Source: an uncultured Clostridia bacterium (GTDB lineage Bacteria > Bacillota > Clostridia > Oscillospirales > CAG-272). From it: DNA of 64,000 bases. This document shows, one piece after another, positions 36,300 to 45,634 of this stretch. The stretch's first letter is position 1. Each line of letters opens with the position of its first letter. Where the stretch lies: NCBI GenBank assembly GCA_947588825.1, contig CANPZU010000001.1, forward strand, positions 50,237-114,236, read 5' to 3'. The notes beneath the pieces were generated by a model. The model did not search any database. It was not told where the DNA came from and was given only the letters and a program-made list of their open reading frames with translations. Position numbers and translations under genes: made by a program.

Positions 36300-37074
36300 A
36301 ACAGCCAAGACAAAACAACATGTCGGCGTTATTTCACTCCTTTCGGCTATGGATGAGAAATGTCTTAATCTCTTTTTGGGAAATTACGAGCCGATAGATA
36401 ACGTGAGTATTGATGAACAAAGGCTGAATGCAATATCCTTGAAAATACGGGCAAGGATAAAAACGCAAAGAATGAAAACCGCCCGCACAAAAAAAAGACG
36501 ACTGTATGCTGCGCTCTTTATTTCTGCGGCGACGCTGTTTGTCATACTATCCTTAGCGTTTGTAATCGCAAATACCTCCAAAGCATCGGACGCATCGGAC
36601 GTTAAAAACTCCTCGCCGAATATTGAGAGGGAAAACAGCATAAACGAACTGAGCCTTTGGATAAACAGCGAGGAAAATATAGATTACTGCGCCGAATGGA
36701 TGCGCGAAAACGGTATACCTGTGCTTACAAGTCTTGCAAAAGCAGATGAATGCCGCTTTGTCCCCTGCCATAACGCGCTTAAAGTGATATATCAAAAAAG
36801 ACCATACATGATTTATCTGCTCGACGGCGAGAAAAACTCGGTAAACGACGCATGCCTTGAAGCGGGGATAGATATTTACGCGGAGTACAAAAATGACGGG
36901 TACTCTTTCGGACAGACGTATGTGAACGGTAAGGCATGTGACAGTATCATGACATCCGATGACGAAAACGGCGAATTTTGCAGATATTATATTCTCTCGG
37001 GAAATGTGCTGCTTGTGATTGACGCCGAAAACGGCGAACAGATTTCAAATCTTACACTTGAGTATATAAAATAA
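36289..37074 (+). CDS. putative membrane-bound anti-sigma factor
   Basis: About 261 residues: a short cytoplasmic N-terminal region (1-70), one membrane helix (about 72-94, LYAALFISAATLFVILSLAF), and an extracellular domain. TTG 36289 is chosen because GGAGG (36276-36280) is eight bases upstream. It overlaps the sigma gene by 11 bases. The outer domain (IPVLTSLAKADECRFVPCHN, YMIYLLDG) has no family I recognise. The role is inferred from gene order and topology. Confidence 0.72.
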   Translation: MRVETAKTKQHVGVISLLSAMDEKCLNLFLGNYEPIDNVSIDEQRLNAISLKIRARIKTQRMKTARTKKRRLYAALFISAATLFVILSLAFVIANTSKASDASDVKNSSPNIERENSINELSLWINSEENIDYCAEWMRENGIPVLTSLAKADECRFVPCHNALKVIYQKRPYMIYLLDGEKNSVNDACLEAGIDIYAEYKNDGYSFGQTYVNGKACDSIMTSDDENGEFCRYYILSGNVLLVIDAENGEQISNLTLEYIK

Positions 37075-37107
37075 ACTATAAACAAACTTTTCTTAATTAT
37101 ATAAAAG

Positions 37108-37133
37108 GACGGCCTTGCAGAAACAAGGCCGTC
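37108..37133. terminator. bidirectional terminator between anti-sigma and darA genes
   Basis: GACGGCCTTG (37108-37117) pairs with CAAGGCCGTC (37124-37133), six-base loop, with T/A-rich flanks on both sides. Confidence 0.75.
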
Positions 37134-37241
37134 TTGCAGATTTTAAAGGTTTAAGTTTTATAAGACTTATAAGGGGCAAGCTCAAAAGTTTTGGTTATTT
37201 TGGGGCGGATTTTAAAAATCTCCCGCAGGTTTTGCAGAATC

Positions 37242-37568
37242 TTAAAGCTTTTCCATTCGGTCTACGTTGAGCACAAACACGGTTGCTCCGCTGACCGTTA
37301 CTTCCTTGGGAATACTGAAATTTTGCAGTCCCGCACCGAATGTGGCAGTTGGTTTGTTTGTCTGTTTACGGGTGGTGCAATGCTTTTTAAGTATTTTTAC
37401 TGCCTCTTCAACGCCTGTGTCTTCCGTTCCGATAAGAAGAGTCGTGTTGCCCACCATGAGAAAACCTCCGGTGGTGGAAAGTTTTGTAACGAAGAATCCG
37501 GCCTCGGTAAGGGCGGCGGCAGCTATGGCGCTGTCGTCGTTGTTTACAATTGCAAGAATAAGCTTCAT
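37242..37568 (-). CDS. darA: cyclic-di-AMP receptor (DarA/PstA family)
   Basis: The 108-residue PII-like protein starts MKLILAIVNNDDS and has LTEAGFFVTKLSTTGGFLMVGNTTLLIG and IPKEVTVSGATVFVLNVDRME, the c-di-AMP binding positions of DarA/PstA trimers. It senses c-di-AMP, a regulator of turgor, potassium and cell wall in Bacillota; its own target is unknown. AAAAGGAGT precedes the ATG. It lies downstream of the DUF1854 and ABC exporter genes on the same strand. Confidence 0.92.
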   Translation of the reverse strand: MKLILAIVNNDDSAIAAAALTEAGFFVTKLSTTGGFLMVGNTTLLIGTEDTGVEEAVKILKKHCTTRKQTNKPTATFGAGLQNFSIPKEVTVSGATVFVLNVDRMEKL

Positions 37569-37610
37569 GTTAAAGACTCCTTTTCATATTATTGTATTTC
37601 GTTATTTGGA

Positions 37611-38099
37611 TCACAGGAAAGTATCGATTTTGGCGCGGCTTTTTTTATCAAGTCGATTTATATCGGGTATTTCATAGCGGTTGTCGTTGTTATCTCTGAA
37701 CAGGACTCTTGTGCGGTACATAAGCTTTATACCGTGAATGATGTTTCTTATTTCGATTGAGGCGTTTCCCTTATCGGTTTCCACTTCGATGGTCAACAGG
37801 CCGAATTTCTCCCTGCAATCGATGATTTTGGTGATTTTAGGGATCAGGTAATATTCTTCAAGGCAATCTTCTATTATTTTACGGTCTTTATCCGGAAGTG
37901 TGGCGAGATTACGAATTATTGCCTTCTCGACTCCTTCGGAGTCGAGAAGGGTGATGTATTTTTGAAGCCCCGTAAGGGGGAAAAGGCGTCTCGGTTCAAG
38001 GTCGGTGAAGATTCTTCCGTCGTAAAGCTGCATATCCACAAGGGTGATATCCTTGCGGGTAAAGCGAGCCATATCGTTATCAATATATAAACGCGACAT
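37611..38099 (-). CDS. DUF1854 family protein
   Basis: The 162-residue protein begins MSRLYIDNDMARFTRKD and ends with VLFRDNNDNRYEIPDINRLDKKSRAKID, characteristic of DUF1854. The ATG directly follows the ABC exporter stop, and its ribosome site (GAGAGG) lies inside that gene. DUF1854 genes are recurrently paired with fused ABC exporters; the domain's function is unknown. Confidence 0.85.
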   Translation of the reverse strand: MSRLYIDNDMARFTRKDITLVDMQLYDGRIFTDLEPRRLFPLTGLQKYITLLDSEGVEKAIIRNLATLPDKDRKIIEDCLEEYYLIPKITKIIDCREKFGLLTIEVETDKGNASIEIRNIIHGIKLMYRTRVLFRDNNDNRYEIPDINRLDKKSRAKIDTFL

Positions 38100-40511
38100 T
38101 TATTCAAACCTCTCTTCCTCTTTTGTTTTTTGTATTTGGTCAGCCATCGTCTGTATCTGGATGAGCTTATAATACTTGCCCTTTTTGGCCATAAGCTCTT
38201 CCGGGGAACCCATTTCAATGATTTCGCCGTTGTCCACGACGATTATTTTATTGGCTTTACGCAGAGTGGAAAGGCGGTGTGCGATCATAAGAGTTGTGCG
38301 TCCGCGTATAAGGCGCTCGATGGCGTCCTGAATAAGACTTTCGGTTTCGGAGTCGACTGAAGCCGTGGCCTCGTCAAAGAAAAGAATGCTTGGATTTTTC
38401 AGGACGGCGCGCGCGATCGAAAGTCTTTGACGTTCGCCTCCGGAAAGGCCGGTTCCTCTTTCGCCGAGCACGGTATCATACGCGTCGGGAAGGCGGGCGA
38501 TGAACTCATGAGCATTTGCCACTTCGGCGGCGTGAATTATCTCCTCGACATGCGGATTGTCACAACCGTAGGCGATATTATTGTAAATGGAATCGTGGAA
38601 CATCATCGGCTCCTGCTGTACGTAACCGATTTCCGAGCGGTAAAATTGCAGGTCCATGTCGCGTATATCGATGCCGTCCACAAGTATTTGCCCGTCATAA
38701 CTGTCATAATACCTCATAAGCAGGTGGATGAGGGTGGATTTTCCTGCTCCGGTGGTTCCCACGATACCGACTATGTCTCCGGGTTCGATTGTTATGTTTA
38801 TGTTGGACAGTGTTTTTTTCGAACGGTCAAAGGAAAAATTGACATTGCGGAATTCTATCTTTCCCTTGAGTCTGTCCGGGTGTTTGCCCGCAGCAAAATT
38901 GCTTTCCGGCTCCGCGTCGATGATATCCATAACTCTCTCGACGGCGTTTAGCGCCTGTTGATAGGAGTCGTTGAGGTTGGCAAAGAAGTTGACGGGTCCG
39001 TAAAACATCGACGTATATGAGATAAATGACATGAGCAGACCGGGAGAAAATTCAGTGGGATTTCCGATTACCAGTTTTCCTCCCACTCCCCATATAAGAA
39101 GGGAGCCGCATGTTATCACAAGGTTGACTATATTGGGAAACAGAGTGGTTATTCTTGAGGCTTTAACATCGGTGCGCAGCCACTCGCCGTTATAGCTGCG
39201 GAAGTTTTCGACGCTGCTTTTCTCGTTTGTAAAGGCTTTGATGACCCGTATTCCGGGAATTGTGTCGGTAAGAATTGAGGATACAGCCGACCATCTGCGC
39301 CATATTCTTCGGTAAAAGGGGGCGATTTTTTTCCCGAATATACGCGATCCCACGACTACAAAGGGAACGGGAATAAGGGAAAGAAGCGTCAGCTTCCAGT
39401 TCATGGCGAACATTATTATGATAATACCGATGAGCAGGAAGAACTGTACCACAACCTCTTGAGTGATACGCAGCATAAAGCTTTGAATTGTGTTGGTGTC
39501 TCCGCTGATACGGTTAATGACAGAGCCTGTGGAGGTTCGGTCATAAAAACGCATGGGAAGGTGCTGGGCCTTTTCATACACGTCGTTTCTCAGGTCGGCG
39601 ACAATGCTGTCACCGCTCACCTTAAGCATGTACGAACGTATCGCGCCGATACCGTACTGTACAAGATATGTGGCAAGCAGCACGCCCACGCACACAATAA
39701 GCATATCGCTTCGTCCATTCGGCAGCACCTCGTCGACCAACGTTTTGGTCATATACGGCGGCACAAGAGAGGCGGCCGTTGTTATGCCGGAAAGAACGAG
39801 GCAGAAAAGCAAAATGAACTTGTACGGCATCACATAAGATGCTATCTTTGAGATGACCTTTTTCTTTGATTGGCAGTTCATGCAGGGCGCGCCGGGACGT
39901 ATGAGATTTCTGCCGCAGCGCGGGCAGACGCGAAATTGCTTTTCAAACGAAGCTTCAACTACCGCCATTTCCTCGTCCATATCCTTACCGGCGGCGATGC
40001 TCTCGATAAAATGCGCTGCCGCGTCGTAAAGAGAGGCAACCTTGTATGAAAAGCGGATAAAGCCCACGTGCTTTTTCGAGAGATCGATCTTGTCGCCCTC
40101 AAAGTCATCCTCGAAAAAGACAAGCATGGCGTTTCCGTAATAGCGTTTTACATACGCTCTTTTGATACTGTCGTATCCGTATACCTTGACTTTGTCCTCA
40201 AAACTGTCGTCAAAGCCGTAAATATGTTTGTCGGTTACCGCAAGGATGGATTTTGCGTACTTGCTGCCGAGGCTCAAATCTCCGACTATGACAAATTTCA
40301 AGATCTCGTCGCTCGGTATGGTTTTTTCAAGTATTTCACGGTCGGATGCCTCGAGGCGTTTGTTTGCAAGGAGCTTTTCGCCTCTGAACGGTTCGTTTAC
40401 AAGAGAATCGTCTTTCTCCTGACTTCGGGGAACCTCTGAATTTCCCAAGCCTTTTTTGCCTGGGTCAATACGGTGGATGTCGGTATGTTTTGTCTGTTTT
40501 TCTTTCGTCAT
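38100..40511 (-). CDS. ABC exporter (permease-ATPase fusion) with N-terminal PH-like and zinc-ribbon segments
   Basis: About 803 residues. The N-terminal region (about 60-185, VGDLSLGSKYAKSILAVTDKHIYGFD) resembles a PH-like domain. A zinc ribbon CPRCGRNLIRPGAPCMNC (about 210-227) follows, then six membrane helices and a nucleotide-binding domain with GTTGAGKSTLIHLL, LSGGERQRLSIARAVL and ILFFDEATASVDSET. ATG 40511 follows GGGAGGTG and replaces a longer frame from 40580. It is a homodimeric exporter; the substrate is unknown. Cyanophycin- or peptide-linked roles have been proposed for DUF1854 partners but cannot be tested here. Confidence 0.88.
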   Translation of the reverse strand: MTKEKQTKHTDIHRIDPGKKGLGNSEVPRSQEKDDSLVNEPFRGEKLLANKRLEASDREILEKTIPSDEILKFVIVGDLSLGSKYAKSILAVTDKHIYGFDDSFEDKVKVYGYDSIKRAYVKRYYGNAMLVFFEDDFEGDKIDLSKKHVGFIRFSYKVASLYDAAAHFIESIAAGKDMDEEMAVVEASFEKQFRVCPRCGRNLIRPGAPCMNCQSKKKVISKIASYVMPYKFILLFCLVLSGITTAASLVPPYMTKTLVDEVLPNGRSDMLIVCVGVLLATYLVQYGIGAIRSYMLKVSGDSIVADLRNDVYEKAQHLPMRFYDRTSTGSVINRISGDTNTIQSFMLRITQEVVVQFFLLIGIIIIMFAMNWKLTLLSLIPVPFVVVGSRIFGKKIAPFYRRIWRRWSAVSSILTDTIPGIRVIKAFTNEKSSVENFRSYNGEWLRTDVKASRITTLFPNIVNLVITCGSLLIWGVGGKLVIGNPTEFSPGLLMSFISYTSMFYGPVNFFANLNDSYQQALNAVERVMDIIDAEPESNFAAGKHPDRLKGKIEFRNVNFSFDRSKKTLSNINITIEPGDIVGIVGTTGAGKSTLIHLLMRYYDSYDGQILVDGIDIRDMDLQFYRSEIGYVQQEPMMFHDSIYNNIAYGCDNPHVEEIIHAAEVANAHEFIARLPDAYDTVLGERGTGLSGGERQRLSIARAVLKNPSILFFDEATASVDSETESLIQDAIERLIRGRTTLMIAHRLSTLRKANKIIVVDNGEIIEMGSPEELMAKKGKYYKLIQIQTMADQIQKTKEEERFE

Positions 40512-40677
40512 ATCGAAATTACACCTCCCGTCTCTCTGGGAAAACATATTGTGCCTTATTTGGTTTGTTGCCCGGCGCAAGGCTTTTTATCGTCGCCGCG
40601 CCCGTTCATGTAAATATACCACTCTTTTATCCTAATTTCAATAGTTTTTTTAAAAAAAAGGACATTTTTTTAAAAAT

Positions 40678-40703
40678 GAGCCGATGCGTTTTTGCATCGG
40701 CTC
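40678..40703 (-). terminator. terminator after the solute-binding lipoprotein gene
   Basis: GAGCCGATGC (40678-40687) and GCATCGGCTC (40694-40703), 10-bp perfect stem, followed on the minus strand by ATTTTT. Confidence 0.8.
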
Positions 40704-40738
40704 CAAAGGTTGTTTTTGCTGATATTAAATCTTTATAA

Positions 40739-42235
40739 CTATTGGTCCATTTTCTCTATTTTTTCAAGTATTGCCGTAAGGCCGTTGTTCCAAAGCGTCA
40801 CGCTTCTTTTGATGCTTGAGGCGGCGTTATTCTTGCTGACGTTGTTTCTCAGGAAGTGCCCGAGTCCGTGCATATCGTCAGCGAACTGCCAGATGAATAC
40901 GAAGTCGGTATACACGTTGTCGTGCATGATATCGATCATTTCAGCGGCCTCGGTATCGCGGGTGTACTTGAACTTAAGGAAGCTGTCATAGTATATCGGG
41001 CGAATGTTGTAATAGCTCTCGTACGCCATAGCTTCAAGGGTCGCGGCGGAGGCGGCGATTCTTTCGTCTGATATATTGTAATTGATGCCATAAATTACCA
41101 CAGCGTCATGAACTCCGGTATAATATTGTCCCTGATTTTCATCAAGCATAGGGCAGGGGATAACATAATAGTCGTCGTTCATATCGCGCAGATATATTTC
41201 TGCCTGATTAAGTCTTGCGGACACAAACACCGCTTTGCCTGACGCAAAGTTGGTCATAGCCTCGGGATAGGAAGCGCTGGGAGGATTAAAGCTGTAAACG
41301 CCCTTGGTATTTATAAGCTCATAGCACTTATTCATGAAGTTTATAAGGGTACTGTTGTTGGCGGTGGCGTTGTTCATGGGAGTGCCGTCTTCGGCGTATC
41401 TTGTGAAGACGACTCCGGCTGAAATTGCGAGACCGTTGGTGTTGTCCCATACGGGAAACAAAAGACCTATCTGATCCTCAAGCCCTATTTTGTCGTCGCC
41501 GTCGTCCTTATACGATTCGGTCGCCATTTGCATGAGCATATCGTATGTCCACTGTTTGTTTCTCACGATATCGTATATGCTGCCGTATTTGGGCTTTAAG
41601 ATGGTGTCGTAAAGGTTGGCGTTTACGAATATTGCGTAATAGCCGCTGGTATAGCGCAGCGAAAGGTCGCCGGTGAGCCAAAATGTCTTGTTTCCAAAGG
41701 AAAGAGCGTCTATATAATTTGTTGCCCAATATTCTCTGTCCCAGTTGATATAATCGGCGCCGTACTGATCAAGTTTATTGATGTCGACAAGGACGCCGTC
41801 AAGGGCAAGCTGAATGTCGTCATACTGACGCGCAGCTATGATGTCGTATTCGTCAAGTCCTCCGAGAAGTGAGGGCCCCATCCATGCTTTTATGCTGCGG
41901 TCCTCTGCGGCTCCCATGACAATTTTCACATTCAAAAGCGCCTCGATTCTCGTATTTCTTTCATAGAGCGCTACATTGAGAGCGTCGCCGTCCGCCGATT
42001 CCTCGTCTACATAGATCGACTTGTAATTGAGGTCGTCGACAGGCGGGTTGGAAGCGATATAGGTTATCTCCTGTCCGCCGAAATCAAGCCCGTTTAGGTG
42101 CTCAAGACCGGAGGATACTTTCTCGCCTTGTTTGTTGTCCCCCTCGCCGCGGGCGCAGGAGACAAGCATAAGTATCGACGAAAGAAGGCATATAAGGGCC
42201 ATCAGTAAAGATAAAAATCTTTTTTTCATTTTCAT
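40739..42235 (-). CDS. extracellular solute-binding lipoprotein
   Basis: The 498-residue protein has a lipoprotein signal (hydrophobic 8-26, lipobox LVSC with Cys27) and a two-lobe ABC solute-binding fold of the sugar type (ITYIASNPPVDDLNYKSI, EYDIIAARQYDDIQ, WDREYWATNYIDALSFGNKTFWLTGD). It is anchored outside the cytoplasmic membrane. No permease genes are adjacent, so it either uses a permease encoded elsewhere or serves as a sensor. A TATAAT-like element lies about 35-45 bases upstream. Confidence 0.85.
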   Translation of the reverse strand: MKMKKRFLSLLMALICLLSSILMLVSCARGEGDNKQGEKVSSGLEHLNGLDFGGQEITYIASNPPVDDLNYKSIYVDEESADGDALNVALYERNTRIEALLNVKIVMGAAEDRSIKAWMGPSLLGGLDEYDIIAARQYDDIQLALDGVLVDINKLDQYGADYINWDREYWATNYIDALSFGNKTFWLTGDLSLRYTSGYYAIFVNANLYDTILKPKYGSIYDIVRNKQWTYDMLMQMATESYKDDGDDKIGLEDQIGLLFPVWDNTNGLAISAGVVFTRYAEDGTPMNNATANNSTLINFMNKCYELINTKGVYSFNPPSASYPEAMTNFASGKAVFVSARLNQAEIYLRDMNDDYYVIPCPMLDENQGQYYTGVHDAVVIYGINYNISDERIAASAATLEAMAYESYYNIRPIYYDSFLKFKYTRDTEAAEMIDIMHDNVYTDFVFIWQFADDMHGLGHFLRNNVSKNNAASSIKRSVTLWNNGLTAILEKIEKMDQ

Positions 42236-42497
42236 AGTTCTCCTAATTTATAATAGCGTTTTTCTTATTATATCACAGCGATAGCGTTTTAGTAATGTAA
42301 AAACAGACTATTTTACCCGATTTTTATTGTAAATGTATTTAAATCGTAATCATATGCAAGTCCGCCGCGCTGATCGGGGCAAATAAGAATCCGACCGATA
42401 AATACGTTAAATTTGTTTCGCATTTTCAAATTTTAAATTTTAAAGCTTCAAAATGCGCGCGCTGTTTTGATGGACAAAATTCCAGGCAAGTTAAATG

Positions 42498-42543
42498 ATA
42501 GGACCGTCGCCGATGTACCCCTGCATCGGCGGCGATCCTATAT
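42498..42543 (-). terminator. long hairpin after the beta-helix lipoprotein gene
   Basis: ATAGGA(C)CGTCGCCGATG pairs with CATCGGCGGCGATCCTAT across an 8-base loop, about 50 bases past the stop. It lies in the 355-base gap 42236-42590, which otherwise holds only AT-rich sequence and the promoter zone of the solute-binding protein gene. Confidence 0.65.
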
Positions 42544-42590
42544 AAGTGATGATAATTTAATTTTAATTAAAGCATAAAGCCGAATGAGAT

Positions 42591-43625
42591 TTACTGCTCG
42601 GGAGTGTAGGTCTCCGTAATCTCGACAGATCTGTTGCAGCAGACGGGATCCGACTCGCCGCCGAGGTTAGTGCTCGGCCACATAAGACCGTCGGATGTGA
42701 GATTTTCGGGAGGACATACGTTCAGTATGGCGGTGGAAACGCAGCTTGCAATTGTCAGAGTTCCCGCTTCGGGAAAGGTCCCGAGAAGACCGGCGGCGTT
42801 GAATTTTACGTTTGTCGAAGTATCGACCGTGCCGGAGACGGTGCAGTCATAAATCACCACGCTGTTTTTGGCGCAGGACATCAGAACGGCCGCGTATCCG
42901 ACATTTCCCTGGTTTGTGTTTACCGCGTCGGGCACGTTGACGTTGACGTTTTCCATTTTGCAGGAGAGCACCTTGCCGTCGGTTGCCATTGCAACCATAC
43001 CGGCGGTGTACAGCTGATAGTTTTTGTTGTATGAGCAGACGATATTTGTCGACGAGTCCTTGATTGTCAGATTTTTGATTGTTCCGCCGTTAAGGTGAAT
43101 GACAAGAAGTGCGGCTCCCGCCTCCGCATAGCAGTTTTCCACTCCTCCGTCGGCGCTTGAGATTATATACGTGCCGTCTGCGAACGTACCCGCCGTGGGC
43201 ATGTTGCTTGTCGCGTCGTTAGCCATTGTAAAGGTCCAGTTGAGGTTGCTTATTGTATGGTCTGCTCCGTCGAACACGCCGCTGAATTCATATATCGGCT
43301 CGTAATTACTCGGGTCGGAATAAGCGCTCATGTCGATATCCGCGGTCAGGGTGATGTTTGAATTGAGTGCGACTTCCCAATTGTTGATTTTTGTGATGGC
43401 GTCGATAAGCTCCTCGGCCGTGCCGACTTTAAAATCGGTAAATACGGGATCATTATCGACGATATCACCGGGATTTTCTGTGTTATTGTCTCTTCGTGTC
43501 GTTGTTATCTTTGGTGTTGTAACTGTTTGGTTGGGGTTGTCGTCGGATTTACCGCCGCACGAGACAAAAAGCGCGCCAGAGATGACAAGCAAAGCCGCCA
43601 AAAGCACTGATAAAAGCTTTTTCAT
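42591..43625 (-). CDS. secreted lipoprotein with beta-helix-like repeats
   Basis: The 344-residue protein has a signal peptide (1-22) with lipobox FVSC, a Thr/Asn-rich linker (25-60), and a C-terminal region of Asn/Thr-rich beta repeats (FSGVFDGADHTISNLNWTF, GGTIKNLTIKDSSTNIVC, LSCKMENVNVNVPDAV) that look like a right-handed parallel beta-helix of the GLUG/pectate-lyase-like kind. It is displayed on the cell surface. Substrate binding or adhesion is likely; no catalytic residues can be named. It is probably transcribed alone from near 43670, below a palindrome at 43676-43699. Confidence 0.75.
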   Translation of the reverse strand: MKKLLSVLLAALLVISGALFVSCGGKSDDNPNQTVTTPKITTTRRDNNTENPGDIVDNDPVFTDFKVGTAEELIDAITKINNWEVALNSNITLTADIDMSAYSDPSNYEPIYEFSGVFDGADHTISNLNWTFTMANDATSNMPTAGTFADGTYIISSADGGVENCYAEAGAALLVIHLNGGTIKNLTIKDSSTNIVCSYNKNYQLYTAGMVAMATDGKVLSCKMENVNVNVPDAVNTNQGNVGYAAVLMSCAKNSVVIYDCTVSGTVDTSTNVKFNAAGLLGTFPEAGTLTIASCVSTAILNVCPPENLTSDGLMWPSTNLGGESDPVCCNRSVEITETYTPEQ

Positions 43626-43664
43626 GGTGAATTATGCCTCCTTATTTTTTTGTTTTACAGTTCT

Positions 43665-43699
43665 ATTATAATTTAGAACATATCGGGGAATATATGTTC
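43665..43699 (-). promoter_or_regulatory. -10 box and 24-bp palindromic operator of the lipoprotein gene
   Basis: TATAAT on the minus strand at 43670-43665. Immediately upstream is GAACATAT (43676-43683), 8-base spacer, ATATGTTC (43692-43699), a perfect dyad lying over the -35 region, which itself lacks a TTGACA. Such placement fits activator control; the regulator is unknown. Confidence 0.55.
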
Positions 43700-43739
43700 A
43701 AGTATTTACCTTATGTTCGGTATCGCGGTTCATCAGTCG

Positions 43740-44510
43740 TCAGTCAGCTAATGCGCGAATAATACCCATGGGCGTGGACTGATGGCCCTGTCCCAGGGGG
43801 TTGTCCGAAAGCAGCTTGGCAAGACTGTCCTTTGAAAGCGTGGGGTCCGAAACGCCGAGAATTTTTCCGCCGAGATCGTTTATGTCGACTATTATGCAGC
43901 GGCATCCGATCCTTTCCGCGACCGATATCGCCACCTTGTCGGGCTTGTCAGGAGCGAGCACAACGCATTTGTTATAGGGCGGGATGGTGCCGGAGGTGGG
44001 TCCGTCTATTGAGGCCGCTTTTTGACCTGCCACAAGATAGAACCACCCTTTTTGGCGAAACAACTTTCCTATGACGCTGATAAATGCGGCCAAAAGTATG
44101 CGCAAAACGCCGCATTCGCGTATTGCCATCTCCATTGTTTCGGGAATTCCGAGTCCGATGCCGTGCTTTGTTTTGGTCACGTACTTTGAAAGAAACACGG
44201 CAAGTTTTCTCGGCTTTATTTCATTTAGGGGAATAGCCCTGCCCTGTGAGCAAGCGACCGCTTTTTCGGATATAAAAAGTATGTCGTCGGGAAGCAGATA
44301 CGGCATCGCGTATTTTTCCGCAACGTCGCATATGTCGTCGTCGGCGGTAATGAGATGCGTCCTTATGGGCAGTCTCTCAAACTTTACGTTCTCTCTTTCC
44401 AGTATACGATTTTTGCCCGTATTGGCCTGCAGTTCCGGAAGCTCCTTTGGTTTCTCCTGCTGCGATTTATCTTCGGTATCATAGCTCTCGCTGTAGTTTG
44501 TGTCGGTCAT
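43740..44510 (-). CDS. CofE/FbiB-like F420-0 gamma-glutamyl ligase homolog
   Basis: The 256-residue protein, after a polar N-terminal tail (1-38), matches the coenzyme F420-0:L-glutamate ligase fold: LPIRTHLITADDDICDVAEKY, DDILFISEKAVACSQGRAI, ASIDGPTSGTIPPYNKCVVLAP and IVDINDLGGKILGVSDP. Clostridia of this kind are not known to make F420, and homologs there are of unknown role, perhaps glutamylating another acceptor. It lies 57 bases after the lipid kinase gene on the same strand. Confidence 0.8.
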   Translation of the reverse strand: MTDTNYSESYDTEDKSQQEKPKELPELQANTGKNRILERENVKFERLPIRTHLITADDDICDVAEKYAMPYLLPDDILFISEKAVACSQGRAIPLNEIKPRKLAVFLSKYVTKTKHGIGLGIPETMEMAIRECGVLRILLAAFISVIGKLFRQKGWFYLVAGQKAASIDGPTSGTIPPYNKCVVLAPDKPDKVAISVAERIGCRCIIVDINDLGGKILGVSDPTLSKDSLAKLLSDNPLGQGHQSTPMGIIRALAD

Positions 44511-44567
44511 TTTATATTGCGTCGTCCTTTTCCTTTGTTTTAACTTTAACCTATGGTCGGTTATTGG

Positions 44568-45509
44568 CTATTGCTGTTTTTTACCGTTATTTTCGTTACT
44601 GTCTTTTTTGCCCGGAGACGGGCAGATTAAATTTAGAGCGTGCGGGATATTTTCGACGATTGCGTCGGAAAATTCGCCGGCGTCCTCTCCGTCAAGAGTC
44701 CACGCGACCTTGTTTTTTGTGTGTATTTCAATATGTGAGCCCTGCATGAAGATTATATCGGGGTCGCCGAGCTTACTTTGCAGGAGATTTGAAATGAGCA
44801 TTCCGAGGTGCTGAAGATCCCGGGGCATCCTTATCAGTATAAGCTCGTGCTTTCCGTCGGAAAGGTCCGCGGCTTCGGGGGATATTTTAATCATTCCGGC
44901 GACAGAATGTGTGTTCATTACCGCGGCAAAGCAGATATCCTTATAAGACGTTTGCACTTCGTCGCAGACGATTGTGACCTCCTCTTTTTTTATTGATGTG
45001 AGTTCCATCGCTCCGTTCATGATATATGACAGCGAGCCGAAAATGTTTTTCACATCCTGAGGCGTCGAATAGGAGGCTTTCGTAAACGCTCCGAAGCTTG
45101 CGATGTACATGAACTTTTTGCCGTTGAAGCTTCCGATATCTATGCATGTTGTTTTGCCGAGGCAAACGTCTTTTATTGCCTTTGGTATGTTTCTTTGCAG
45201 CTTCATGGTTGAGGCAAAGTCGTTAGTGGTCCCGCAAGGAATATAGCCGACGGTGAGCGGACGTTCGCTCAGGGGATATCCGTCGATCACCTGACTCAGG
45301 GTGCCGTCCCCTCCGCAGCATATGACGGTACTGAAATCTCCCGCCTGAGAAGCGGCGATGCGAGCGTCATCTGCGCCTTGTGTAATATAGGTGGTCAAGG
45401 TGTATTTCATTGACAAGCCGTTTACGATCGCAAAGAAATATCTCTTTGCCCCCTGTTTTCCGGCCTTGGGGTTGATTATAAGCAGTGCTTTTTCTTTTTT
45501 GAGTGGCAT
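44568..45509 (-). CDS. diacylglycerol kinase family lipid kinase
   Basis: The 313-residue protein has the nucleotide motif CCGGDGTLSQVIDG, IPCGTTNDFA, the DIGSFNGKKFMYIASFGAF strand and WTLDGEDAG, the full DgkB/YegS layout. It phosphorylates diacylglycerol or a related lipid at the membrane, recycling the by-product of lipoteichoic acid or other envelope synthesis. AGGAAG precedes the ATG. A consensus promoter lies at 45635-45663. Confidence 0.9.
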   Translation of the reverse strand: MPLKKEKALLIINPKAGKQGAKRYFFAIVNGLSMKYTLTTYITQGADDARIAASQAGDFSTVICCGGDGTLSQVIDGYPLSERPLTVGYIPCGTTNDFASTMKLQRNIPKAIKDVCLGKTTCIDIGSFNGKKFMYIASFGAFTKASYSTPQDVKNIFGSLSYIMNGAMELTSIKKEEVTIVCDEVQTSYKDICFAAVMNTHSVAGMIKISPEAADLSDGKHELILIRMPRDLQHLGMLISNLLQSKLGDPDIIFMQGSHIEIHTKNKVAWTLDGEDAGEFSDAIVENIPHALNLICPSPGKKDSNENNGKKQQ

Positions 45510-45634
45510 ATTGCAGCTTCCTATTTAATCCAAACAAATAATATTAAATTAATGAATTAATATTTATTTTCAGTGCTTTTATTTAATTTTATGTCGTTGT
45601 CGTTGTAGGCTGGAAATTGCATACACTTGCTTTT

